Shown: piece after piece, positions 20,836 through 30,900 of the stretch
How the letters are laid out: each line of letters opens with the position of its first letter
Position numbering within the stretch: position 1 is the first letter of the stretch
Source: Oegoconia quadripuncta
Lineage: Eukaryota; Arthropoda; Insecta; Lepidoptera; Autostichidae
Length of the DNA stretch: 64,000 nt
Assembly: GCA_949316235.1 (NCBI GenBank)
Contig: OX438741.1
Location: 16,927,124 to 16,991,123 of the forward strand
Direction: 5' to 3'
Made by a program: the position numbers and the translations under genes
Notes under the pieces: generated by a model
Database searches by the model: none
What the model was told of the DNA's origin: nothing
What the model saw: the letters and a program-made list of their open reading frames with translations, nothing else

Positions 20836-22452
20836 AGATTACTATGAACTTGAAAAATGCAGCCTGGTTTTGGGAAAATATGGTTTAACCATCCCAATTT
20901 TAGGTTTTCAATGGGTAAGGCTCATTTGGACAACTTCAAGTGTCATTATCTTTTAATTCAAAAATATCATGATTTTCAAACCTTTCCACTAGACTTGCCA
21001 ATGCAAACAGACCACCAATAAATGGCAGGTATTTATGACACGTGGTGTGCGTGAACGTGGCACAGCCACCGCATCGTTCGACGCGTTTGGCTTTGTTTAG
21101 CTTTTAGACCAGTCTAGACGATATAGGTACTGTCGCATGGTTGTCAATGACAAGGCTGTGCTTCACATATTAACTCTGTTTATTCACTCTTTTAAAATAG
21201 ATCACAGAGTTTGTTATAAAATTGGTCGATAGGAGACCGCTCTGGAGCGACGGTGCAAGCTCTCTCTCTAATAAATTTCTATTGCCATATTTAAATGCAT
21301 TTCTTTTTTAAACAACGCGCCGTCTACCAAGTGTTCTCCTTGGACCGTCGCCACATTCAATACAATATTATTGCGCAAAATAATTTACAATAATTTTTGA
21401 TGATAACAGTAGAACACAATTAGGCGGCCTTCCCACTAAAAGTCTTCCACACAACCCACAGCTGTGGGACATTTTTAGGTAGAAAAACAGGTAGGGTGTA
21501 CGATACTACCAACTAAAGAAATAATTATACATAAGTATGGATAAATATAATAATAATATCATATTAATAGACTTACTTAACTTTTAATTTGCCAAAAAAA
21601 CTTTTATACCGTCAACACTCGCGGACACCGATCGGTGCCCACGGACACCCGACTTTCAACTCTCAATTGTAATGATTATAGAGTTCCAATTCCTTTGGAC
21701 TGTGTTTGAACTTGTTCTCTATTAAATTCCGCATCCAATAATGTGCGCCATGTTATGTTAGCTATGATATTTAGTCTGTATTTGTGAAAATAATTTTTTT
21801 CTCTTTAGGCATAGAATTCCAACTACTGTTTTTATTAGAACAGGCTTAGGAACCTGCCATAGAGCTTCCAATTCTCATAACAATTTATTGAATTACCCGT
21901 TTCTTAAGAAAAACCTGAAATAAATCTACTTTCCGTAAAAATACCAATTATATCGTGGATATAGGGATACCTACATATTACAACTCGTAACATTTTTCTG
22001 ATTTTTTGTATTATAGCTGTAGTAGTGTTCATTCATTATATCCATAGATAATATATTCCCGTAGCTATTGCTTTTCACAGATTACAAATACACCTAGTAG
22101 AAGAGTATCTATATCGTAGGTATTTTCGAAAATATGACAGGCGCGCCGAGATACACTTAAACTTTTTGCGTGGGAACGGGCGACAGAGAGGTTAATAATA
22201 TAAATAAATATATATAAATACTTGATATATAGTATAAAACACAATCGCTAGAAGCACTATCGAATACATACCTATATAAGAATTGATAGTCAACTAATGT
22301 TCACGAGGCGGGAGTTGAGTCCTTTATTCAGAAACATGGTCATACTTGCGTACCTAAGCCAAATACGAATCTGATAGCAAGAGTTCCTTCCACATTCCTT
22401 CTTCGCTGGGGAAAAGAATTACAGTTTTTTTTTTACAAGCCAAATCCTAAAC
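20836..22452. other. Long stretch without recognised genes
   Basis: A LINE 3' UTR-like word (CAAAATAATTTACAATAATT, AGGCGGCCTTCCCACTAAAA) at about 21375-21445 matches 44995-45065. The rest shows nothing I can assign. Confidence 0.4.
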
Positions 22453-22456
22453 CTAC

Positions 22457-22600
22457 TTATACTGGGACAATGTATAGAACACCTTCTCCAGAACACACTT
22501 AGATTTAGCTTTGTGCAGCATGTCCACAAATAGCATGGTTAGTGAAATCCCAGCAACAGCCATAACCCAGGAGAACATCCTCGCTAATCCCATCATAAAC
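22457..22600 (-). CDS. Candidate small exon encoding a membrane helix
   Basis: A minus-strand frame reads FSWVMAVAGISLTMLFVDML followed by the basic stretch HKAKSKC and VLEKVFYTLSQ. A splice-donor-like CCCA/GTATAAGT follows at about 22460. One strongly hydrophobic helix followed by positive charges would suit a membrane protein end. The general shape resembles a first membrane segment of a DEG/ENaC channel, but I cannot assign a family. It lies between LINE and SINE debris and may be chance. Confidence 0.2.
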
Positions 22601-22675
22601 ATCCACATACCTACACACACTACAATCGAAGTCGTTAATTTGTACACACATGCGACAACTTATTTTATGTAATTA

Positions 22676-23000
22676 CCGCCTCCGTGGCTTAATGTAAACA
22701 ACATTACGTTTACTATTCTGAGGTCGCGGGTTCGATCCCCAGCGGGGTACATGTTTAAGTAGTAAGTGGTAGGGCATTTTAAAATGTCCGCCTGGCTAGC
22801 TACCACCATCTTATCTAATTCTGCCGCCAAGCAGCAATGTTAATAGCATTGTTGTGTTCCGGTTGTCAGAGATAAGATAGCCAGTCCCCCAAATGTGTTG
22901 GGTTTCCGGGTCAGTACGCTTCCATCGTCGACCTCATCTTCACTTAACATCAGGTGTGATTGAGGTCAAGTACGAACCCGTCGTGCATAAAAAAAAAAAA
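22676..23000 (+). mobile_element. SINE-A, near full length
   Basis: Head CCGCCTCCGTGGCTTAATGT, B box GGGTTCGATCC, body with a short deletion after ATGTTTAAGTA, and an A-run of 12. Confidence 0.9.
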
Positions 23001-23107
23001 TTATTATTCTTATTAGTTAATTATTCTTACGTAGAGCTATGGTTTTTATATTTTTATTTGGCTTAAAATTACTTAATTTCATTACATTTGACTTTTGATA
23101 ATGCAAT

Positions 23108-23285
23108 TTAGGCTCATTAAGATTGAAGGAAAGAGAGGAAGGGGAAGACCTAGGCGTAATTACTTTGACCAAATGAAAGAAAAGGTGAATGTCGTGTCGT
23201 ATCAAGAGGTTAAAACGAGGGCGGAAAGTAGAGAGACGTGGTCATTACTCCACCGACAAGAGCATAGCTCTTAAATTGAAAAAGA
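23108..23285 (+). mobile_element. LINE C-terminal fragment (KIEGKRGRG family)
   Basis: The plus strand reads LKIEGKRGRGRPRRNYFDQM with KEKVNVVSYQEVKTRAESRE after it, ending in LLHRQEHSS and a stop. This is the best preserved copy of the C-terminus, in one frame for nearly 60 codons. Confidence 0.75.
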
Positions 23286-23754
23286 AGAACATAACGACTC
23301 GTATATTACTGAGGATTGTTTTTATTGATAATTATGTAATAATAATGTAAAATTACCAATTTTATTGTAATAAAATTAATACGAATGCAGATATAAACTA
23401 CGTAGATGTCTACTTATATTTACATAGATCGAAAGACATACCTAATTTATTATAATAATAATAGCAATTGCTAGAGATTGCCGCAAGAGAGCAACAAGTG
23501 TACAGAAATTGAAATAGCTACACCGCCAAGAGCTCCTAAATATAGACAGATAAATTTTCTGCAAACGTCAGTAAAATAACAGCTAAGTCCATATGCGCAG
23601 AAGCACTGCACGTGTATCCGAAGACCTGTGACATCTCGTCCGTGTTGCAGACAATGCGCTTCCCTGTTATAGTTGGCATACAGCGGGAACTCGACGCTGT
23701 AAGCGCTATACTAACATATTGTTTGCAGATAAATATTGTGGATACGGATTTTGT

Positions 23755-24345
23755 GGAGAGGAAAATCTTATAGGATAATGACCCACGGCATTATGTTGTG
23801 GGGAAATGCCGCGGTCTTAAATTGTATCTTTGTTCTGCAGAAACGAGCGGTTCGCGCGATTTACAAACTGGGCCCCTTTTTGCCCCGTCGCAATATGTTT
23901 GCGAAAACTTAATGTATTTAAGAAAAAATCTAGAATCGTTTAATAAAAATAGTGATATCTTGCTGTTCATGTCAGCCGTTTACACAAAGTCACTAAGCCA
24001 TTTAAGGGACAATGTATACGCTTTACAAAAACCAACATAAAACAGACATTATTTACCAAAGGCTATTATAAAATTTCTGACTATCTGACCTGACCGTTCG
24101 GCGATATTCAGTCTAATTAGATCCTTAAGTTAACTCAGGGTTGCAATTATACAATATAATATAATTGCAACCCAAACTTATTTAAAAGAGCAACCCTTGA
24201 GTTTCTTGCTCGTTCGTCTCTGGGGAATCAGCTTTGTGAATGAACAGTAATGTCAAAAACTTTAATAATAAGATAAAAAATGTGACGTTTTCAAGTGATA
24301 ATTTTTATCCTACGAAATAAATATTTTTTTGATTTGATTTGATAT
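23755..24345 (+). mobile_element. Jockey/CR1-like LINE, C-terminus and 3' UTR
   Basis: It opens with an IMTHGIMLWGNAA-like block, then QKRAVRAIYKLGP in a shifted frame, then ENLMYLRKNLESFNKNSDIL and KSLSHLRDNVYALQKP. The 3' UTR has AAAAGAGCAACCCTTGAGTT and ends in repeats of TTTGATT. Frameshifts and a stop separate the blocks, so the copy is dead. Confidence 0.8.
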
Positions 24346-24371
24346 CGGTTATAATGTGGAACGTGCTAATA

Positions 24372-24520
24372 TGATGCTGATGATAGACATACACCGTCTG
24401 CAAGACCAGCCGTGAAGGGTTCGAATCCTGCTAAGGGTGATCGTGTTTGTGAATACGGACATATTTTGTTCTCGAGTTATGGATGTTTTATATATATATT
24501 TATTTTTATATTTTTTAAGG
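24372..24520 (+). mobile_element. SINE related to B/C, degraded
   Basis: A B-box-like word GGGTTCGAATCC lies at about 24418, followed by GTGAATACGGACATATTTTG and CGAGTTATGGATGTTTTATA. These are the core words shared by SINE-B and SINE-C. The head is unlike either. Confidence 0.6.
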
Positions 24521-24574
24521 AGCTTTGTCGATAATTAGACCAACAACAAACAACATACTACACCAATCAATACT

Positions 24575-24655
24575 TCTGGGTGAATTTGAATTCGTGTAAT
24601 TCCCATGAACAGGTGACGCCCCTCTTGATTACGAACAAACCTTAGTCGAATTCGA
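24575..24655. repeat. Dispersed repeat, inverted copy of 1450-1555
   Basis: GGGTGAATTTGAATTCGTGT and CTCTTGATTACGAACAA are the reverse complement of words at 1460-1515. Confidence 0.45.
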
Positions 24656-24666
24656 TCATTATTTTT

Positions 24667-24760
24667 TTTTTATTTTTTTTTTTATTAAAAACTGGTTTCG
24701 TGTTTGACCACAATCTCACCTGATGGAAAGTGACGATGTAGCCGAAGATGTATCACGCGC
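24667..24760 (-). mobile_element. LINE 3' end (CACAATCTCACCTGATGGAA family)
   Basis: After a T-run, CACAATCTCACCTGATGGAA and AGTGACGATG are the reversed 3' end of the LINE seen at 45277-45585 (plus) and 59172-59380 (minus). Confidence 0.6.
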
Positions 24761-24794
24761 TCCCCCTATAATTTTCGATCACCCATACAAAGAA

Positions 24795-24946
24795 AACCAT
24801 TCTGAAACCTTTAGTATGGAAGTCCAACAATTTTCGGCAGAATTCGGCTATGGCTCCTAGTGGAAGGTTATTCGTATTCAGGAGTGAAGTCATCAGCCGA
24901 AAATTGTTGGACTTCCATCATACTAAAGGTGGTTTCAGAATTGTTT
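24795..24946. mobile_element. Foldback MITE, copy 2
   Basis: Inverted arms of about 42 bp: ATTCTGAAACCTTTAGTATG, GAAGTCCAACAATTTTCGGC on the left, matched by GCCGAAAATTGTTGGACTTC and GGTGGTTTCAGAAT on the right. The right arm has two 3-bp additions. The copy at 610-713 has the same ends. Confidence 0.75.
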
Positions 24947-25104
24947 ATTTTGTTGTTATTATTATGAAGAGACAACATTGCATAATTAATTATTGATTGA
25001 CGTTTAATTAAATTTTTGACATTTTGTATTAATATTAAATAATGATAATAATAGTAAGTAAGTAAATGTAAGCAATGTAATGTGTAATCATATTTAGGTA
25101 CATT

Positions 25105-25250
25105 ATTATGACAAACTGAGATGCTTTGAAATTCTATGTCAAATTTTGCATGCCGAAATGGTTAAATGTGAGATCCTTTGTATACATGTTCAACTTTAAT
25201 GTACCACATTTATCGCAAATAAACGATTTGATTTGATTTGATTTGTATGG
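25105..25250 (+). mobile_element. LINE 3' UTR, ATTTGATTTG tail
   Basis: GCATGCCGAAATGGTTAAAT, TGTGAGATCCTTTGTAT and a tail of repeated GATTT are a standard LINE 3' UTR. A related piece is at 43330-43440. Confidence 0.55.
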
Positions 25251-25514
25251 GTAATCGAACATTCTTTGATCGAATTCGACTATAGTTCCTTGACAGAGAG
25301 AATTGACATTCTCTGTAATTTGACATTTCAACATTGACATTTTTATATTCGTTTGTATTATTTTGATGATTAATTGTTATTAAATTTACCACTAGCTAAA
25401 TTATGTATTGGTGTGTTTTCTAACTTGATTTGTAACTTTTAAAAAATTTCCACAAAAATTTCGTTTAGCACAAAAGCGATTAATTGTTATGCATGCTGAT
25501 TGTCTTTGTATGAA

Positions 25515-25640
25515 ACTTTAATATTGTCCAATATTTGCACGTTATTGTAATGATTGAATTAGGCGGATCTTATTGTAACAACGCCTTATCTAATGTACCT
25601 TATTCAAGAGCAAATAAATCATATTCTATTCTATTCTATT
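25515..25640 (+). mobile_element. LINE 3' UTR, plus strand
   Basis: TTGTCCAATATTTGCACGTT, AATTAGGCGGATCTTATTGT and an ending in TATTCTATTCTATTCTA repeats. A near copy lies at 32590-32690. Confidence 0.6.
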
Positions 25641-25644
25641 CTAT

Positions 25645-25765
25645 AAACCATTCTTTATTGCAAATAAGCACAAAAGATACATTTGTCAGATACAAAGATA
25701 CAAAGGTGAGCTTATCTCTAAGAGAGATCTCTTCCAGCCAACCTTATAAGCTATTCTATTCATGG
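25645..25765 (-). mobile_element. LINE 3' UTR, minus strand
   Basis: TTTATTGCAAATAAGCACAA, then GAGATCTCTTCCAGCCAACC, matches the reversed 3' UTRs at 46905-47030 and 44985-45090. The neighbouring plus-strand 3' UTR makes this a tail-to-tail pair. Confidence 0.55.
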
Positions 25766-25889
25766 TGAAGTTGTTTACAAACAAAGCCATCTCCACACTA
25801 GCGGGCCTCGCGATTCTCCAGCTGACTATATTTAGCTTGCACACCTAGGAAGTTCATTAAGAGTAGACTATGTTGCTAATGTGCCCTGA

Positions 25890-25998
25890 CTCTAATTGAG
25901 CAGTTTGCGAACTAAATCGCGCGCAAACGCGTCTCGTCGCGACTCGCGTTAAGCGTTTTACGGTTATGGGCGGTACGTCTCAAATTAGCGAGGTAAGT
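25890..25998 (+). promoter_or_regulatory. CpG-rich patch with short ATG-to-donor stretch
   Basis: CGCGCGCAAACGCGTCTCGT and neighbouring CG-rich words surround an ATG at 25966. Nine codons (MGGTSQISE) run to a consensus splice donor GAG/GTAAGT at 25993. An MGG..S start would suit N-myristoylation. No downstream exon was found, so a host first exon is only a possibility. Confidence 0.25.
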
Positions 25999-26200
25999 GC
26001 GAACGGGTTTGCTGTTGGCTGAGTGAAAAGGAGTTGAAGAATAACGACCTTTGCTAGTGCTATAATGATTTTTAGATATAATATTGGGTTGTCAGATTTG
26101 TTATTTGAAATAAAGTCGAATTAACAAGTAAACGGTGAGCCAAATATGTTTGCATTTTGAAACATGAATAGAAATAAACACTATAAATAATAATAACAAT

Positions 26201-26456
26201 TATCCTTGGACATACACACAGTGACATCTGGTCCACACTAAGCAACTAGGCATGTGTTGCGGATACCATATGGTTGAATTACTACACAAATACATGATTT
26301 TTTGTAAATAAATACCTACTATAAATGAAAATATTCATAACTCGGGTACACATGACCGTATTCATCATACAAACATGCCCCTAGCGGGGTTCGAACCCGC
26401 GACCTTTTTGGTATAGTGGTTAGAGTTTCTAACCACTTCACCAAACAGGTCGTCAA
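26201..26456 (-). mobile_element. SINE-B, full length
   Basis: On the minus strand the head is GACCTGTTTGGTGAAGTGGT, the B box GGGTTCGAACCCC, the core CGGTCATGTGTACCCGAGTT, and the 3' end GTCACTGTGTGTATGTCC. Confidence 0.9.
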
Positions 26457-26469
26457 ATGTTATTTTCTT

Positions 26470-26665
26470 TTTTTTTTCAAATGACATCGCCGAGATTAGC
26501 TCCGTTTCGTTGTTGGCACTCCTGCAATCGACTACGCAAAATTTGGAAGACTGAGGAGGAGACATGCTGTGAGGAATCACGGCTATCTCTTCGCGGATGT
26601 TTTGTTTTAATTGGGATATTATCATCGGTTTATTAAGATGTGGCGAGTCCGTATGGCTCCGCCTG
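26470..26665 (-). mobile_element. Mariner-like transposase C-terminal remnant
   Basis: The reverse strand frame (part of an open frame 26365-26778) reads ISQLKQNIREEIAVIPHSM and later RSANNETELISAMSFEKKK. In insect mariner-like transposases the C-terminus has L--NIR-EI--IP--M and a CI--NGGHL-D-IFKK end. The match is limited and the middle is altered, so this is a tentative call on a decayed copy. Confidence 0.4.
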
Positions 26666-26803
26666 GGTGGTAAGTGGTAACGTTCCGATTTATCATAGAA
26701 TAAACTAAAAGGCTGAAGTATACATAGCTGTAGGTTTATCTGTTTTTTTATGCAAAACAGTTTAGCACTTGAATTCACCGCCTCCGCGCGATATCGATTT
26801 TAA

Positions 26804-27133
26804 CCGCCTTCCTGGCTCAATGTAAACAACATTAGGCTTACGATTTGGAGGTCGCTAGTTCGATCCCCAGCGGGGTACATGTTTAAGTACTCGGTTTGGT
26901 CGGTGGTAGGGCATTTTAAATGTCCGCCTGGCTAATTACCGTCATCTTATCTAAATCTGCCGCCAAGCAGCAATGTTAATAGCATTGTTGTGTTCCGGTT
27001 GTCAGAGATAAGATAGCTAGTCCTCCAAATGTGTTGGGGTTTCCGGATCAGTATGCTTCCACCTTCGACCTCATCTTCACTTAACATCAGGTGCGATTGA
27101 GGTCAAGTACCAACACGTTGTGCATAAAAAAAA
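26804..27133 (+). mobile_element. SINE-A, full length
   Basis: Head CCGCCTTCCTGGCTCAATGT, B box AGTTCGATCC, complete body, tail GTGCATAAAAAAAATC. It is followed at once by an inverted copy. Confidence 0.9.
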
Positions 27134-27428
27134 TCAATCACGCCTGATGTTAAGTGAAGATGAGGCCGAAGCTGGAAACGTACTGATCCGGTAACCCCAC
27201 GAATTGTGGGACCGGTTATCTTATCTCTGACAACCGGAACACAACAATGCTATTAACATTGCAGTTTGGCGGCAGATTTAGATAAGGTGGTGGTAACTAG
27301 CTAGGCGGACATTTAAAATGCCATACCTCCAACAAAACCGAGTACTAAATATGTGCACCGCTGGGGATCGAATCCGCGACCTCCGATTCGTAAGCCCTAT
27401 GTTGTTTACATTAAGCCACAGGTGCGGT
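27134..27428 (-). mobile_element. SINE-A, inverted, tail-to-tail with neighbour
   Basis: The sequence resumes CAATCACGCCTGATGTTAAG and reads backward through the family to GAGCC-like head sequence at 27415-27428. With 26804-27133 it makes an imperfect palindrome of about 620 bp. Confidence 0.9.
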
Positions 27429-27545
27429 ACTGACTGTACATTGCATGTATACGCCTCAAAAAAAAAATTAAAGGTACCTATTTCTGTATTATTAATATTT
27501 AAGTAATATTATTTCTCTTTTAAGCTTCTTGAGTGCAAATCAAAG

Positions 27546-28075
27546 AGATTGTACCTCGCAGTAAAGAACTTTCGCGATAGCGTACTTCGCAATGATAAAC
27601 TTTCGCAGTAACGTATATCGCAGTAAAGAACTTTCGCGACAACGTACTTCGCAATTATAAACTTTCGCAGTAACGTATATCGCAGTAAAGACCTTGCGCG
27701 ATAACGTACTTCGCAATGATAAACATTCGCAGTAACGTATATCGAAGTAAAGAACTTTCGCGACAACGTACTTCGCAATTGTAAACTTTCGCAGTAACGT
27801 ATATCGCAGTAAAGAACTTTCGCGATAATGTACGTCGCAATGGTGAACATTCGCAGTAACGTATATCGCAGTAAAGAACGTTCGCGACAACGTACTTCGC
27901 AATTGTAAACTTTCTCAGTAACGTATATCGCAGTAAAGAACTTTCGCGACAACGTACTTCGCAATTGTAAACTGTCGCAGTAACGTATATCGCAGTAAAG
28001 AACTTTCGCGACAACGTACTTCGCAATGATAAATTTTCGCAGTAACGCATATCGCAGTAAAGAACTTCCCAACTA
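27546..28075. repeat. 62-bp satellite of alternating 31-bp monomers
   Basis: Anchors such as CAGTAAAGAACTTTCGCG recur every 62 bp (27559, 27621, and so on to 28055), giving about 8.5 units. Each unit is two related 31-bp halves, one beginning CGCAGTAAAGAACTTTCGCG and the other CGCAATTGTAAACTTTCGCA; they agree at about two thirds of positions. Because 62 is not a multiple of 3 and the minus strand of the unit has no stop in any phase, long minus-strand frames (up to 187 codons) run through it. These are most likely by-products. Confidence 0.95.
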
Positions 28076-28638
28076 CGAATTACACTCGCTTTTTGGACTT
28101 ATTCTGTATTTAAAAAGAAGTGTTAATTTATCCAATGACCCGCCAATGGACGGAATAAACGCTCTTAACACAATTTCCTTATTAATTTTATTAATCATAT
28201 TCTTGTTGAAGTTCCATGAAATTAATTGCACCAAGATTTTATAGCGAACTATAAACCAAAAACGTTTTGTAACCAAAAACATTAACATCCGCAATAGAAA
28301 ATAGTCGTGTTAAGTGTACGTATTACACATAAATTATACTAGTAAATGACTACGGCTCGGCCTGTGCCTATACATCACTCGGCTGCAAGGGACTGCACGG
28401 TTAAACGTACGCACGTATATTTTGTACGTACGTACTTCAATGATTTATTCGCATATTTTATGGTGCGCCGACAATTTACGCGCGGTGTTCGAGACTGTTT
28501 ATGAAAAGTGGAAATTTCGTATGAGTTTTTATTTTAAGTCGTTCAAGAAACATATTTACCTGTTTTGACTATAATTATTTATTTACTTAATAATAATTAC
28601 ACAACAACAGCATCAATAACAAACAGGTTAAAGTAATA
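28076..28638. other. Intergenic, nothing recognised
   Basis: No supported gene. ACGTACGTAC-type words at 28405-28435. Confidence 0.35.
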
Positions 28639-28873
28639 TTTTTTTTTATGCACGGCGGGTTCGTACTTGACCTCAATCACACCTGATGTTAAGTGAAGAT
28701 GAGGTCGAAGGTGGAAGCGTACTGACCCGGAAACCCAAACACATTTGGGGGACTGGCTATCTTATCTCTGACAACCGGAACACAACAATGCTATTAACAT
28801 TGCTGCTTGGAGGCAGGTTTAGATAAGATGGTGGTAGCTAGCCAGGCGGGCATTTAAAATGCCCTACCACCAT
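28639..28873 (-). mobile_element. SINE-A, head-truncated
   Basis: T-run, then the reversed body ACCTGATGTTAAGTGAAGAT through GGTGGTAGCTAGCCAGGCGG. It stops at CCCTACCACC before the tRNA head. Confidence 0.88.
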
Positions 28874-28969
28874 TACGCATTCTGTATTCTGATGCATGCG
28901 GTGTTTACATATAATTGTTTGTACATTTAGCTAATAACTAATATACATAAGGCTTCATTACTCTAAGCC

Positions 28970-29070
28970 AAAGATGTCAAACATGCGGCCCTTAGCACGT
29001 TTTTCTGCGGCCCGATCCAATTTTAAGAACAGACTCCTGATGCGGCCCGCGAGCGTGTCTCAATATTTTT
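28970..29070 (+). mobile_element. Possible hAT-type terminal fragment
   Basis: CAAAGATGTCAAACATGCGG with GCGGCCCGATCC and GCGGCCCGCGAGC nearby resembles the ends of some hAT elements (GTGTCAAACATGCGGCCCGC). No matching second end or transposase was found. Confidence 0.3.
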
Positions 29071-29843
29071 CAATTCAAAAAGCGCGCTAACGATGCTCTC
29101 CCGGCGGAGCAAGCGCACGGAACGATCGGTAAAATTCGGTTGTGTTTGTAGAATTACTCCTCAAATAGAAAATTTATTAAAAGACAAAAGATGTCAAATA
29201 TCTGGAAAAAGGTTGTAATTAATTTTTCTATATTTTTACTTTTTACTTTTAATTAAATAAATTTATATTATAAATTAAATAAATTTATATTTTTACTTTT
29301 AATTAAATAAAATACCAAAAACCTAGGTTAAAAGTTAATATATAAAATTATTGAGGTACTTGTTATCTGGATAAAGATACACACATATGCAACATCGGTT
29401 CAGCTGTTTTGGTACTATACACATGAAGACTGAGATAAGAAAGATGAACTGCAAACGGCTTAATTTTACATGTATGAATAAAAGATTATTATTAGTTCAA
29501 AAAACTCAAAGGACGTTGGTAGAAAATAGGTGACAATAAATCTTGAAGTGAAGCTTATCCGTAACCCAATTTTCTCCATCTTTCATCCGAAACTCGATTG
29601 GTCACGGATTCTTTTGGAATACTTTCATCTACATTATGTCATAATTAGTTGAACAAGGCCACTATACTGAGCTCATTATTTAGGTACCACCGATTGAAAT
29701 ATGGTGGAGGTATTCTTGAGTAACGATATTGAAACGAGATGAAGTTGTGACGCGTTTTTAACCCCTGTTAGAAAAAGAATAAATTAGAGGAAAGATTCTT
29801 AGCTATATTTGACGGAAACGATTCAGAGGGCTTAACCCACATG
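29071..29843. other. AT-rich, local duplication only
   Basis: TTTTTACTTTTAATTAAATA occurs twice at 29230-29310 as a short direct duplication. Nothing else is seen. Confidence 0.35.
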
Positions 29844-29844
29844 G

Positions 29845-30148
29845 CATTCCACACAAACTTTAACTTAAAAAATTCGAAATAAATAGACCGATTCGAATGA
29901 AAGTTTTTCCTTTTTTGAAGTCGGTTAAAAAGTTACTTGAAAATATTTTTAAAGTATCGACTTTAAGGGAACATATTGCATTTTTTCTGTTATTATGGAA
30001 ACCTTAAAATCGCTCTAATTTAGTAGTTCTACTATTTTTTGAAAATGTTCTTTACTAACTTTTTAGATCCGTGTACAATGCTTGTAAAGTTTTATTACAA
30101 TCGATTTATTTATTTAAAAAAATTTGGACATGAAAGTTTGTGTGGAAT
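29845..30148. mobile_element. MITE with imperfect 60-bp inverted ends
   Basis: The left end ATTCCACACAAACTTTAACT and the right end AAAGTTTGTGTGGAAT are inverted repeats. Inverted similarity continues through AAATAAATAGACCGATT. A diverged copy of the right half is at 49185-49310. There is no coding frame. Confidence 0.65.
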
Positions 30149-30819
30149 AACGTACATTGTATCCTCTTAAGCCGTTGCGAAGATATTATAGTATTCAATG
30201 ACATCATAGTCTTTTGGGGGTTTTCTAAATTCTCAAGTTTAGTTACAATTATTTATGAAGTCATGTATTATGACAATTTTTCAAAACTTCTGTCTGTCTT
30301 CTACCTGTTCTAGGTTTGTTGATTTGTGGGTTCGAGGAATAGGAGTCACAATACCATATGAACTGTTGTAGATAGCTAGATATAGCGGTTATTTGCATTT
30401 TACAGAAACATATACAAAAATAATCGACCAAACTGTTATTTAAATTGGTGTTATAAATGTCAAAATAGTACTGCAGTATTAGGTGTTATGTAGGAATATG
30501 TCGGGCTTACAAATTATTGTAATATACAGAATGACAATAGGATGTTCGAGTTTTCTAAGATTGCAGGGTCTGGTCGTTCTGGTTAGGTGTTCGTCTAAGT
30601 CAAGCCGTCAGAGCTTATCTGTAACATCACCCCTATAAGTAAGACTATAAGGTGAGAATTCCATAGTATGTGGTAGGATTGGGGCATACCATAAATGGCA
30701 TATGGGCCACACAGTAATGTGGAGCTCTCAAAAAATATGCCCCACTTGGTTAACTTTCTTGTGTAAAAATGACTCACTGTAATACAAGTTTCGAACACAT
30801 GGACTATTATTGCATTCAT
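30149..30819. other. Intergenic, nothing recognised
   Basis: No supported feature. Confidence 0.35.
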
Positions 30820-30900
30820 ACAAAGTTAGTAAAGCCTTCCAAAGGCAATGTACATGTCTTTATAATAACGTTCCTGTCGATATAGAAACTTGTATTTTGA
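30820..30900 (+). mobile_element. Jockey/CR1-like LINE fragment
   Basis: The frame reads KVSKAFQRQCTCLYNNVPVD, the S--F-G-C--FYN--P-D block seen in the larger fragments at 23755 and 36405. About 25 codons remain. Confidence 0.5.

Noticed and set aside
27509..28072. 187-codon minus-strand frame (and two overlapping frames) over the satellite
   Set aside because: All three minus phases are open because the 62-bp unit lacks stops. The peptide is a low-complexity by-product, not evidence of a gene.
27546..28075. CRISPR-like array
   Set aside because: The spacing is regular, but the intervening sequence is itself the repeat. There are no unique spacers, and the genome is eukaryotic.
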